DNA from: DATLGB01 sp963724135
Lineage (GTDB): Bacteria; Actinomycetota; Thermoleophilia; Solirubrobacterales; Solirubrobacteraceae
Direction of reading: 5' to 3'
Assembly (NCBI GenBank): GCA_963724135.1
Contig: CAVRTA010000006.1
Span: 744,001-808,000, forward strand
Length of the DNA: 64,000 nt
Part shown: one piece after another, positions 53,305 through 62,306 of the stretch
How the letters are laid out: every line of letters starts with the position of its first letter
Position numbering within the stretch: the first letter of the stretch is position 1
Made by a program: the position numbers and the translations under genes
Notes under the pieces: model-generated
Told to the model about the DNA's origin: nothing
What the model saw: the letters and a program-made list of their open reading frames with translations, nothing else
Database searches by the model: none

Positions 53305-54504
53305 GTGCAGATCCTGATCCTCGGCGGCGACGGCTTCTGCGGCTGGCCCACGTCGCTGCATCTCTCGGCCTGCGGACACGACGTCACGATCGTGGACAAC
53401 TTCGCGCGCCGCCAGGCGGATGAGGAGCTGCAGGCGGATTCGCTGACGCCGATCCGCACCCTGCGCGAGCGCATCGCCGCCTGGCGCGAGGCGACGGGGC
53501 GCGAGATCGGGTTCGCGCGCATCGACGTGGCGCGCGAGTACGACCGCCTGCTCGATCTGCTGCGCTCCGAACGACCCGATGCGGTCGTGCACTTCGCCGA
53601 GCAGCGCGCCGCGCCGTACTCGATGAAGTCGCCGTGGCACAAGCGCTACACGGTCGACAACAACGTCAACGCCACGCACAACCTGCTCGCGGCGATCGCC
53701 GACGGGCGCATCGACACCCACGTCGTCCACCTCGGCACGATGGGCGTCTACGGCTACGGCACGGCCGGCACGCGCATCCCCGAGGGCTACCTGAGCATGC
53801 GCACCGACGCCGTCGACGGCAGCGAGGTCGAGCAGGAGATCCTCTACCCGGCCGACCCCGGGTCCGTCTACCACATGACCAAGACCCTGGACCAGCTGAT
53901 GTTCGCGTTCTACGCCAAGAACGACGAGCTGCGGATCACCGACCTGCATCAGGGCATCGTCTGGGGCACTCAGACCCCGGAGACCGAGCTCGACGAGCGC
54001 CTGATCAACCGCTTCGACTACGACGGCGACTACGGCACCGTCCTCAACCGCTTCCTGATGCAGGCCGCCATCGGCTACCCCCTCACCGTGCACGGGACCG
54101 GCGGCCAGACGCGCGCCTTCATCCACATCCGCGACACCGTCCGGTGCATCGAGATCGCGTGCGAGAACCCGCCCGAGCGCGGCGAGCGCGTGCAGATCTT
54201 CAACCAGATGACCGAGGTGCACCGGGTGATCGACCTCGCGGGCCTGATCTCACGCCAGACCGGCGCAGAGGTCGACCTGGTCGAGAACCCGCGCAAGGAG
54301 GCCAGCCACAACGACCTCCTCGTCGCCAACGACAACCTGATCCGCCTCGGACTGAATCCGGTCACCCTGCAGGAGGAGCTGCTGACCGAGGTCACCGAGA
54401 TCGCCCAGCGCTACATGGACCGCTGCGATCGCTCGCGGATCCCCTGCACGTCACGCTGGGTCCCGCACTCCGACGAGGAGTTCGCGGAGCCTGCGGGCAT
54501 CTAG
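53305..54504 (+). CDS. sqdB: UDP-sulfoquinovose synthase-like (SQD1/SqdB) NAD-dependent epimerase
   Basis: 399 residues from GTG 53305; an in-frame GTG at 53287 is the alternative. The N-terminus VQILILGGDGFCGWPTSLHL matches the SQD1 signature GGDGxCGWxTxLHLS. Further matches: DNFARRQADEEL, HFAEQRAAPYSMKSPWHKRY, NNVNATHNLLAAIAD, YHMTKTLDQLMFAFYAKNDE and TDLHQGIVWGTQTPETELD. The enzyme makes UDP-sulfoquinovose from UDP-glucose and sulfite. With a glycosyltransferase and flippase-like gene upstream, sulfolipid or a sulfonated glycan is the likely product. Confidence 0.88.
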   Translation: MQILILGGDGFCGWPTSLHLSACGHDVTIVDNFARRQADEELQADSLTPIRTLRERIAAWREATGREIGFARIDVAREYDRLLDLLRSERPDAVVHFAEQRAAPYSMKSPWHKRYTVDNNVNATHNLLAAIADGRIDTHVVHLGTMGVYGYGTAGTRIPEGYLSMRTDAVDGSEVEQEILYPADPGSVYHMTKTLDQLMFAFYAKNDELRITDLHQGIVWGTQTPETELDERLINRFDYDGDYGTVLNRFLMQAAIGYPLTVHGTGGQTRAFIHIRDTVRCIEIACENPPERGERVQIFNQMTEVHRVIDLAGLISRQTGAEVDLVENPRKEASHNDLLVANDNLIRLGLNPVTLQEELLTEVTEIAQRYMDRCDRSRIPCTSRWVPHSDEEFAEPAGI

Positions 54505-55163
54505 CGCACGAAGGTGAAGTCCGCGCCGCGGCGGGCGACGAGCTCGAAGCCGGCGGCTCGGAGGGTGCGGACGGCACGGACCGCGGTGCGCACGCCTCGC
54601 GTGGGGTGCAGCTCGACGCACACGACGCGCACATCGGCACCGATCAGCGGCAGCACGTCGTACTCGGCGCCCTCGATGTCGAGCTTGACGAGATCGAGCG
54701 CGCCGAAGCCGCGCAGGCCCCGTGCCGCGACGGTGACCGAGCGGCCGGTGCGCTGGAGGTCGTCGCTGGAGAGCGTGCGGTGGTCGGGATGGGCCGCGAC
54801 GAACATCTCGAGCTCGCCGTCGGAGTGCCACAGGGCCGCCTGCACGAAGTCGAGGCGGCCGTCGGCGTCGACGCGTGCCGCGTGCTCGCGCGCCTCGTCC
54901 GTCGGATCGACGGTGATCACCGTGGCGCCGCGCGCGGCGAGCGCGAGGTCGAAGCTGACGTCGATCCCGGCGCCGGCGCACAGGCAGCGCCAGCCCGGTT
55001 GCACGAGGTCGGCCGGGACCGTCCATCCCCCGTAGTCGGTGCCCAGCCGCTCGAGGTCACCGCGCGCCCGCAGGGGCGCCCGGATCGCCGCGAGCATGGC
55101 CCGGCGCCGCAGCGCGTACGCGAGGCGCCAGGGCGTCCGTAGCGTCTCGAGCCGTTGGCTCAC
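54501..55163 (-). CDS. FkbM-family methyltransferase
   Basis: SAM-dependent methyltransferase of 220 residues from GTG 55163, which overlaps the PhoD gene stop. Nucleotide-binding region CLCAGAGIDVSFDLALAARG and VITVDPTDEAREHAARV; FkbM-type C-terminal block LRGFGALDLVKLDIEGAEYD then VLPLIG and CVELHPTRG. It methylates sugar or hydroxyl groups in known members. Its stop shares CTAG with the convergent sqdB, so it may belong functionally with the glycan genes. Confidence 0.87.
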   Translation of the reverse strand: MSQRLETLRTPWRLAYALRRRAMLAAIRAPLRARGDLERLGTDYGGWTVPADLVQPGWRCLCAGAGIDVSFDLALAARGATVITVDPTDEAREHAARVDADGRLDFVQAALWHSDGELEMFVAAHPDHRTLSSDDLQRTGRSVTVAARGLRGFGALDLVKLDIEGAEYDVLPLIGADVRVVCVELHPTRGVRTAVRAVRTLRAAGFELVARRGADFTFVR

Positions 55164-56626
55164 GTGGGCGGTACGGCGAAGCTCTGGCGGCTGGAGATGC
55201 GGTTGGTGCCCGCCGGCTGCACGAAGCGCTCGATCGTACGCGTGGCGCCCACCGGGGAGGTGAGGTCGGCCGCGCGGTACTCCGTCACGAGCTGGGAGGC
55301 ATCCGCGGCGAAGACCGCGTAGCCCTTGTCCGCGCCGTTGTACTGCTGGATCCAGGGGGCGCTGGCGCGCGCCTCGGTCTCGGTACGAACGGAGCCCGGC
55401 GACGTGACCGAGCCGCCGACGTACTCGACCCCGGCGGGCACGCGCGCGGGGTTGACGGCGGCCTGCGTGAAGTCGGTCCCGAGCAGCGAGGTCAGGAAGA
55501 CGTGCGCGTCGCCGGTCACGAACACGACGTCGCGCAGACCCGAGCTCTCGATGTGGCCCAGCAGCCGCGCGCGGTCCTCGGGAAAGCCGTCCCACTGGTC
55601 GGTTGCCTCGCCGGTCCCGAACGGGTCGCGTGTGAGCACGACCTGGTTGCAGACCACCTTCCAGCGCGCCCGCGACGATGACAGCCCGCGCAGCAGCCAG
55701 GAGAACTGCGCCTCGTCCATGATGTGCTTGGGCTGGCCGTCGCCGAACCCGGTCCGGTACTGGCGCGTGTCGAGGATGAACAGGTCCACGAACGCGCCGA
55801 GGCGCTGCCGGCGGTAGATGCGGAAGCGCTCGCGCGGGAGCGCCATCCGCGGCAGCCATTCGAAGGCGGCGCGGTAGCCGGCCAGGCGCTGGGACGACGC
55901 CGCCGGCGGGTTGTTCTGCGAGTAGTTGTTGAAGACCTCGTGGTCGTCCCAGATGTGCACGATCGGGTGGACGCGATGCAGCTCGCGCAGGCCGGGGTCG
56001 GCGCGGTAGCGCTTGTACTTGCGCCGGTAGGTCGCGAGGTCGACGGCGTCGATGCTGTCGGCACGGACAGCGGTCTCCTGGATCTGGCCCTTCTCGTAGA
56101 CGTAGTCGCCGAGGAAGACGTAGAGATCCATCTCCTCGGTGGCGGCGTGCGAGTGGGCACTGAAGTAGCCGAAGTTGTAGTGCTGGCAGCTCGAGTAGCC
56201 GACCCGGACCGGCGTCTGCGAGCTGCGCGGAGGCGCGGTGCGCGTGCGGCCCACGTCGGAGACGGCGTTCGACGAGTGCCACTGGTAGAAGTACTCGGTG
56301 TGCGGCTGGAGGCCGCCGATGCGCGCCTTCAGTGCCCAGTTGACGCCGGCGCCGGTCGGGACGACGGCCGTGGCGACGACGCCGTCCATGCCCTCGTCGG
56401 TGGCGACCACCAGGCGCGCGCCGGAGCGCGGGTGGTCGGTGCGGATGCGCGACCAGAAGGTGACGGCGCCGGAGCTCGGCTCGCCGGAGGCGACGCCGTC
56501 GGCGAAGCGGCCCCGGCCGACGCCGGCGCGACGCGAGGTCAGGCGGCCCCAGGCGGGCGGGACGGCGGCGCTGAGGGTCGCTGCGCTGGTTGCGACCACT
56601 AGCTCGCGGCGCGTTGTCCGCCTCAT
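55160..56626 (-). CDS. phoD: PhoD-like alkaline phosphatase, Tat-exported
   Basis: 488 residues with a twin-arginine signal (RRTTRRELVVATSAATLSAA). The PhoD N-terminal Fn3-like domain is seen in FADGVASGEPSSGAVTFWSR. Metal-binding motifs: VGYSSCQHYNFG, VFLGDYVYE, HIWDDHEVFNNYSQ and VFVTGDAHVF. Normal length. It should hydrolyse phosphate esters or diesters outside the cell using iron and calcium. No PHO box could be recognised. Confidence 0.92.
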   Translation of the reverse strand: MRRTTRRELVVATSAATLSAAVPPAWGRLTSRRAGVGRGRFADGVASGEPSSGAVTFWSRIRTDHPRSGARLVVATDEGMDGVVATAVVPTGAGVNWALKARIGGLQPHTEYFYQWHSSNAVSDVGRTRTAPPRSSQTPVRVGYSSCQHYNFGYFSAHSHAATEEMDLYVFLGDYVYEKGQIQETAVRADSIDAVDLATYRRKYKRYRADPGLRELHRVHPIVHIWDDHEVFNNYSQNNPPAASSQRLAGYRAAFEWLPRMALPRERFRIYRRQRLGAFVDLFILDTRQYRTGFGDGQPKHIMDEAQFSWLLRGLSSSRARWKVVCNQVVLTRDPFGTGEATDQWDGFPEDRARLLGHIESSGLRDVVFVTGDAHVFLTSLLGTDFTQAAVNPARVPAGVEYVGGSVTSPGSVRTETEARASAPWIQQYNGADKGYAVFAADASQLVTEYRAADLTSPVGATRTIERFVQPAGTNRISSRQSFAVPPT

Positions 56627-58080
56627 GTCCGCCGCCGCTTCTTCCTGGGCTTCGGCGGTCGCTTGAGCTTGCCGCGCAGGCTCGTCCTGACCTTCACGCG
56701 GCGGCCGAAGAGATCGCTGCCGACCGCCTCCAGGCGGTAGCGGCCGGGAACGAACGTCCGCTGGCGCGGCACGCCGATGGTCGCCGTGCGTGGCCGCAGG
56801 ATCACGTAGCGCCCGCGCGCGTACAGCTCCCCGCGCGGGCCGAAGAGCTTGAGCGTGGCGTCGCAGATAGGCGCGCCCGAGACCTGGAGCCGGATCGGGA
56901 CGTCGGTGTACCGGTTGTACGCGGAGGCCAGGCCGCGGAGGCGGTCGCCGGAGACGGCGGCGCCGGCCGCGTCGGAGGAGTCGCAGGTCTTCGGCAGCCC
57001 GCCACCGGGACCGAACGGCGTGGGGTCGAAGCCGCCGCGCCCGCCGTCGACGACATTGGCGTGCGCGCCGTCGCGGACGGTGACGACCGCCTCCTCGTCG
57101 CCCTCGAAGGTGTCGAGGCCGATGCGCACCCAGACGGGCCGCCGTCTGCGGACCGGGACGACCATCTCCAGCGCGCCGGCGGCGCGGCGGTTGACGCAGT
57201 CCAGCGCGTTGTCGCCGCTCGGCGTGCGGCCGGCGAAGACGGCCAGCGAGGTGGCGGACAGGCCGCGGACGCTGATCCGGCGCTCACCGCCGCCGCCGGG
57301 GATCAGCTTGCGCCAGACCGTGCCGAGGCTCGGACACGGCGGCTGGGCCGGATCCTCGCCCGTGATCGTGGCGCCGGCGAGGTCGACGAGGTTGTTCCCG
57401 CGCCGCAGTCGCGGGGCGGTGCGCGCGGAGTCGCCACGGGGGGTCGGCGCGAGGGCGACATCGGTGGCTTCGAGTGTGATGAGCGCCCGCTCGTTCTCCG
57501 TCGTCCCCACCGGACCGCGCCGGCCGACCTGGACCAGCAGGGGGAAACCGCCCGGGACGAGCATGGTGACCGCCGAGGTGCGGTCGGGAGAATCGGCGCC
57601 GGCACCGGCACCGAGCCCGTCGCACTGGTTGGGCTCGCGCAGGTTCACGCTCTGCGAGGCGCGGGCGCGCACGGGGGTCGACGTCGGGGTCGCGGTCGGC
57701 ACGGGGGTCGGCGTCGGTGTCGGTGTCGGCGTCGGGGTCGGCGGCGGGACGAGCGGCTGGACGAATGCGGCCAGGTCGATCGCCGCGGCAGTGCGGCCGA
57801 CTGCCTCCAGGATCATCAGCCGCGCGACCGGCCCCTCCGGTATGCGGTACCAGACGGTGCGCGCGAACGACGTGTCTCCGAGGCAGCGCGGGATGCCGAG
57901 GTCGGGCGTGGCGGTGGCGAGGTCCGCGACCGCCTCGAGCTGTGTCGGGACGCCGTTGGGAGCCGTGTAGGGACCGAACACACCCGCGCCGGCGGGCGAG
58001 TCGTTGGGCGGGGCCGCGACCGCGGACGGCGCTACGAGCAGCGCGACCGCGATCAGCGCCGTGGGGAGACACCGGGCCAT
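56623..58080 (-). CDS. Secreted protein with PT-repeat linker, function unknown
   Basis: From ATG 58080 (an earlier in-frame GTG is at 58095) 485 residues with signal peptide (LPTALIAVALLVAPSAVAAP). A proline-threonine repeat (PPPTPTPTPTPTPTPVPTAT at about 110-130) links an N-terminal beta domain to a larger beta-rich part with three similar segments (NDSPAGAGVFGPYTAPNGVP, WRKLIPGGGGERRISVRGLS). The C-terminus is basic (KLKRPPKPRKKRRRT), possibly wall-binding. No family recognised. Overlaps phoD start by 4 nt. Confidence 0.78.
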   Translation of the reverse strand: MARCLPTALIAVALLVAPSAVAAPPNDSPAGAGVFGPYTAPNGVPTQLEAVADLATATPDLGIPRCLGDTSFARTVWYRIPEGPVARLMILEAVGRTAAAIDLAAFVQPLVPPPTPTPTPTPTPTPVPTATPTSTPVRARASQSVNLREPNQCDGLGAGAGADSPDRTSAVTMLVPGGFPLLVQVGRRGPVGTTENERALITLEATDVALAPTPRGDSARTAPRLRRGNNLVDLAGATITGEDPAQPPCPSLGTVWRKLIPGGGGERRISVRGLSATSLAVFAGRTPSGDNALDCVNRRAAGALEMVVPVRRRRPVWVRIGLDTFEGDEEAVVTVRDGAHANVVDGGRGGFDPTPFGPGGGLPKTCDSSDAAGAAVSGDRLRGLASAYNRYTDVPIRLQVSGAPICDATLKLFGPRGELYARGRYVILRPRTATIGVPRQRTFVPGRYRLEAVGSDLFGRRVKVRTSLRGKLKRPPKPRKKRRRT

Positions 58081-58158
58081 CACGAGGCGAACCACGAACC
58101 TTCACAACTCAACCAGACGCCGGGAGTTCCGGGCGCCGGGCGCGTAGGCTGACGGACC

Positions 58159-59280
58159 GTGCGGCGAGCCGTCGTGGTGCTCGGAGTGCTCGGGCTGGCT
58201 GCGCCGGCGGCGGCTGCCCCCGGGGTGCGCCTGAAGCAGATCGGGACCTTCAAGGACCCGATCTACGTGGCGGCGCCTCCCCGGGACCGCCATCGCGTGT
58301 TCGTCGTCGAGCAGGAAGGGCGCATCCGCGTGGTGCGCGACGGGCGTGTCCTGCGCCGGCCGTTCCTCGACATCCGCGGCCGAGTGCGCTCGGAGTCCGA
58401 GATGGGGCTGCTGTCGATGGCGTTCGCGCCCGACTACGGGCGCTCCGGGCGCTTCTACGTCTTCTTCACCGACCGGCGCGTGCGCCAGCACGTCGTCGAG
58501 TACCGCGCCGGCGGCCGCAACCACGCCGACCCGGGCAGCGCGCGCACGCTGCTGGTGATGGACGACCCGGACTTCAACAACAACGGCGGGCAGCTGCAGT
58601 TCGGGCCGGACGGCCACCTCTACATCGCCAACGGCGACGGCGGCGGGCAGGAGTCGGGCCCGGCCGACCCCTACGGCACCGCGCAGGACCTCGGCTCGCT
58701 GTTCGGGAAGATCCTGCGCATCGACCCGGCCGGCCGCGGCGACGGCGACTACCGCATCCCGCCGGGCAATCCGTTCCGGGGTCCCGGCCAGCGACCGGAG
58801 ATCTACGCCTACGGCCTGCGCAACCCGTGGCGTTTCTCCTTCGACCGCAGGACGGGCGCGCTGGTCATCGCCGACGTCGGCCAGCAGACCGCGGAGGAGG
58901 TGAGCTGGTTCGATCGCGGCGACGGACTCGGCGCCAACCTCGGCTGGCCGGTGTTCGAGGGGCGCACGCGCCGGCGCCCGGACGAGTCCGCGCCGGGGGC
59001 GGTGCGGCCGGTGCTGACCATGGACCACGGGAGCGGGTTCTGCGCGATCGTCGGCGGCTACGTGTCCCGCGACCGCCGCGTCCGCGCGACCCGGGGGCGT
59101 TACGTCTTCGGCGACTTCTGCACCGGCGAACTGCGCGTCGCGCGGCTGCGGCGACCGCGCACCACGTCACGCAGGCTCGGCGTCCGCGTCCCGTTCCTGG
59201 ACTCCTTCGGCGAGGACGCCCGCGGGCGGCTCTACGCGACCTCCATCAACGGGCCTGTCTATCGGCTTCGTCCGAGGTAG
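58159..59280 (+). CDS. PQQ-dependent soluble aldose sugar dehydrogenase-like protein
   Basis: 373 residues with signal peptide (RRAVVVLGVLGLAAPAAAAP), giving a secreted beta-propeller of the glucose/sorbosone dehydrogenase type. Motifs: VFVVEQEGRIRVVRDGRVL, EMGLLSMAFAPDYGRSGRFY, HLYIANGDGGGQESGPADPY, LGSLFGKILRIDP, EIYAYGLRNPWRFSFDRRTG and VIADVGQQTAEEV. Calcium- and PQQ-binding residues lie in these blocks. Donor substrate unknown; no PQQ synthesis genes are in the window. Confidence 0.88.
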   Translation: MRRAVVVLGVLGLAAPAAAAPGVRLKQIGTFKDPIYVAAPPRDRHRVFVVEQEGRIRVVRDGRVLRRPFLDIRGRVRSESEMGLLSMAFAPDYGRSGRFYVFFTDRRVRQHVVEYRAGGRNHADPGSARTLLVMDDPDFNNNGGQLQFGPDGHLYIANGDGGGQESGPADPYGTAQDLGSLFGKILRIDPAGRGDGDYRIPPGNPFRGPGQRPEIYAYGLRNPWRFSFDRRTGALVIADVGQQTAEEVSWFDRGDGLGANLGWPVFEGRTRRRPDESAPGAVRPVLTMDHGSGFCAIVGGYVSRDRRVRATRGRYVFGDFCTGELRVARLRRPRTTSRRLGVRVPFLDSFGEDARGRLYATSINGPVYRLRPR

Positions 59281-59286
59281 AGGCGG

Positions 59287-60610
59287 GTGAGGCTCGCCGT
59301 CCTCGTCGTCGCGCAAGTGCTCGGCGTCGCCAACGCGAACATGATCGCGGTCGCGCTGCCCGCGCTGAGCGGTGACCTCGGGGTGACCGGGACCGAGCAG
59401 CAATGGATCATCGACGCGTTCGTGCTCGTCTTCGCCTCGCTGCTGATCGCGGGCGGGGTGCTCGGCGACCGCCACGGCCGGCGGCGGGCGTTCGTGGCGG
59501 GGCTGGTCCTGTTCGCCGTCGGCTCGCTCGCGTGTGCGCTCGCCGGCTCCCCCGAGGCGCTGATCGCTGCTCGCGTCGTCCAGGCCCTGGGACCGCCGCT
59601 GATCCTGCCGGCGTCGCTGGCGCTCGTTGCCGCGGCGTACGCCGATCCGGTCGCCCGGGCACGCGCGATCGGCTTCTGGGGCGCGGGATCGGGCGTCGGC
59701 GTCGCGATCGGCCCGCTGCTCGGCGGGCTGATCGTCGCTGCGCTCGGCTGGCGCTGGGTGTTCGCGATCAACGTGCCGCTCGCGCTCGCGCTCGCGGCGG
59801 TGGCGCTGCGGGTGATCGCGCGTGATCGGGGCCACCCAAGCGCGCACCGCTTCGACCTTGCCGGCGCGCTGCTCGTCACCCTCGGGATGGCGGGGCTGGT
59901 GTTCGGGATCATCGAAGGGCGCGAGCGCGGCTGGGCGTCTGCCGAGGTGCTGGGGAGCTTCGCCGCGGGCGCGGTGCTGCTCGCGGCCTTCGCCGCCGCC
60001 GAGCGCCGCCACCCGGCCCCGCTGGTAGACCTCAGGCTGCTCGTTCGGCGCCCGTTCGCCGCCGTCAACCTGGGCGGCGCGATGATGATGTTCACCCTCT
60101 TCGGAGCGACGGTGTACGGCTCTGCCTACCTCCAGGAGAGCGGCTCTCTGAGCGCCCTCGAGACCGGCGCGGCGTTGCTGCCGATGGGCGTCGCTGTCGC
60201 GGCCGCTCGCGCCGGTGTCCGGGCGCCTCACCGCGCGCGTCGCGCCGCGGGCTCTGATCGTCGGCGGCATCACGTGCGCCTGTGCGGGCGCGGCACTGCT
60301 CGGACGGGTCCAGGCCGGCGACGGTGCCGGGGAGCTGTGGCCGGCGCTGCTCCTGCTCGGCGCCGGTGCCGGAATCGCGCTGCCGCCGATGACGAGCACC
60401 GCCGTCTCCACGGCGCCGGCGCACGAGACCGGCATGGCGTCTGCCATCCACAACGCCAGCCGCCAGTTCGGCGGCGCGCTGGGGGTCGCCGTGCTGGGCA
60501 CGATCGCCCTCTCGGCGACCACGCTCACCGGCGGCCTGCGCGCCGCGCTGACAGCGGCGGCGGCCCTGCTCCTCGTGACCGCCGCGGTGTCAGCCTGGCT
60601 GCTGGACTGA
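59287..60610 (+). CDS. MFS multidrug exporter (DHA2/EmrB-like), one frameshift
   Basis: Major facilitator transporter, 14-helix type, about 440 residues after joining frames. Antiporter motifs: VALPALSGDLGVTGTEQQWI, LIAGGVLGDRHGRRRAFVAG (motif A) and RVVQALGPPLILPASLALVA with GFWGAGSGVGVAIGPLLGG (motif C). Near 60203 one extra base is skipped: LPMGVAVA, then PVSGRLTARVAPRALIVGG. The C-terminus has ETGMASAIHNASRQFGGALG typical of DHA2. Substrate unknown. The 3' end overlaps the LLM gene by 21 nt. Confidence 0.9.
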
Positions 60611-61555
60611 CAGGATCGGGCCGAGTGTCTGCCCCACCCGCTGTACCGCTTCGAGGTCATGCGCGTCGAGCATCCCGACCGTGATCCCCTCCACTCCGGC
60701 GTCGACGAGTTCGGCGACGTGCTCGGCGACCTGCTCCGGCGCGCCCGCGACGAACAGGGGCCACATCGGCTCGGGCACGCCCGAGCGCTCGAGCTTTCCG
60801 CGGGCGTCGGCCTCTGTGTCGCCGATCACGATGCGCCGCATCGTCGTCTTCGTGATCTCGGAGAAGTCGCGGCCGACGTCGTCGCAGTGACGCTGGAGGA
60901 CGTCCATCTTGTGGCGGAAGGCGCCGACGTCCTCGCTGAGGACGTTGCAGGCGTCGCCGTATTTGGCCACCAGCCGCAGGGTCTTCTTCTCGCCCGAGCC
61001 GCCGATCATGATCGGGATGTCGCCGCGCAGGGGGCGCGGGTTGTTGAGGGCGTTCGCGATGCGGTGATGCGTGCCGGTGAAACTCGGCTCGGTCTCGGTG
61101 AACATCAGCCGCGCGATCTGCAGCGCGTCCTCGAGGTGCTCGAAGCGCTTCCCCAACGGCGGGAAGTCGAAGCCGTAGGCGTCGTGCTCCTCCTCGAACC
61201 AGGCGGCGCCGAGCCCGAGGATCGCGCGCCCGCCGGAGATGATGTCGAGCGTGGTCGTGACCTTCGCGAGCAACGCAGGGTTGCGGTACGTCACGCCCCC
61301 GACCAGCAGGCCGACCGTGATCGCCGTCGTGCGCGCGGCGATGCCCGCGAGGATGGTGTTGCCCTCGAGCATGTGGTTGGTCCGCGGCCCCACCGGCGGG
61401 ATCTGGTGCAGGTGGTCCATGACCGTCACCGAGCTCCAGCCCGACCCCTCCGCGGCGCGGGCGATCTCCACCAGCTTCTCGAACAAACGCTCAGGCGGGG
61501 TGTCGGGATAGTTGAAGTTGGCGAGATGAAGGCTCAGGGTGATGGGAGCGCGCAT
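60590..61555 (-). CDS. LLM-class F420-dependent oxidoreductase
   Basis: Bacterial luciferase-like TIM-barrel enzyme of 321 residues. The start is ATG 61555 (MRAPITLSLHLANFNYPDTP), typical of F420-dependent members. SSVTVMDHLHQIPPVGPRTN, VGLLVGGVTYRNPALLAKVT, TLDIISGGRAILGLGAAWFE, DIPIMIGGSGEKKTLRLVAK and the C-terminal GAPEQVAEHVAELVDAGVEG are characteristic. Its ATG overlaps the ATG of the divergent methyltransferase within one CATG. Substrate unknown. Confidence 0.9.
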   Translation of the reverse strand: MRAPITLSLHLANFNYPDTPPERLFEKLVEIARAAEGSGWSSVTVMDHLHQIPPVGPRTNHMLEGNTILAGIAARTTAITVGLLVGGVTYRNPALLAKVTTTLDIISGGRAILGLGAAWFEEEHDAYGFDFPPLGKRFEHLEDALQIARLMFTETEPSFTGTHHRIANALNNPRPLRGDIPIMIGGSGEKKTLRLVAKYGDACNVLSEDVGAFRHKMDVLQRHCDDVGRDFSEITKTTMRRIVIGDTEADARGKLERSGVPEPMWPLFVAGAPEQVAEHVAELVDAGVEGITVGMLDAHDLEAVQRVGQTLGPILSVQQPG

Positions 61556-62306
61556 GCCTGAGAACCTAAGTGACTTCAACATCGCCGCGTGGGCCGGGGG
61601 CGACCACGTCCGCTACTACGACCGGACCGACGTCAAGCCGGCCGAGGCGGCGCTGCTCGAGCGCTACCGCGCCGAGCTCGCCGGGCGCGTCCTCGAGCTC
61701 GGCTGCGGCGCCGGACGCGTGACCCGCGCGCTCGCCGGCCTCGGCGGTGCCGTGAGCGCACTCGACGTGTCACCGCTGATGGTCGTCGCCTGTCAGCGCA
61801 ACGTGCCTGAAGTGCGGGCCGAGGTCGGCGACCTGCGCGACCTGAGCCGCTTCGACGACGGCGCCTTCACCGCGCTCATCGCCGCCGACAACGTGCTCGA
61901 CGTGCTCGACGACAGCGACCGCCGGGCGGCGCTGTCGGGCTGGGCGCGCGTGCTCGATCCCGGCGGCGTGCTGGTGTTCTCCTCGCACAACCGGGGCGGC
62001 ATCCGGCGGCACCCCGGCCTGGCGCGCCGTCTGCGCGACCTGCGTCACCCGCTGCGCAGCGCGCGCAACCGCCGGGCGGCGCGGGCCTTCGAGTACGCCG
62101 ACGACGACTACGCGATCGTCAACGACGCCGCCCACGAGCACCGTCTCGCGCACTACTACATCCGCCAGGACGCGCAGGAGAGCCAGCTCGCCGCGGCGGG
62201 ATTCGACCTGCTCGAGTGCCTCGACGCCGACGGGCGACCGGTCGGCCCGGGCGATAGCGCCGAGCACTCGTCCGAGCTCCACTACGCGGCTAGGAAGCAG
62301 ACCTGA
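61554..62306 (+). CDS. SAM-dependent class I methyltransferase
   Basis: 250 residues from ATG 61554 (MPENLSDFNIAAWAGGDHVR); an in-frame ATG at 61539 would overlap the divergent gene further. Motif I is VLELGCGAGRVTRALAGLGG, motif II VSALDVSPLMVVACQRNV, and the post-motif is FTALIAADNVLDVLDDSDRR. YYDRTDVKPAEAALLERYRA resembles small-molecule methyltransferases. Substrate unknown. The 3' end overlaps the threonine aldolase by 17 nt. Confidence 0.88.
   Translation: MPENLSDFNIAAWAGGDHVRYYDRTDVKPAEAALLERYRAELAGRVLELGCGAGRVTRALAGLGGAVSALDVSPLMVVACQRNVPEVRAEVGDLRDLSRFDDGAFTALIAADNVLDVLDDSDRRAALSGWARVLDPGGVLVFSSHNRGGIRRHPGLARRLRDLRHPLRSARNRRAARAFEYADDDYAIVNDAAHEHRLAHYYIRQDAQESQLAAAGFDLLECLDADGRPVGPGDSAEHSSELHYAARKQT

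Noticed and set aside
57660..57760. Tandem repeat near the PT-rich linker as a CRISPR or satellite
   Set aside because: It is the DNA of an alternating Pro-Thr linker in a secreted protein; no spacers.
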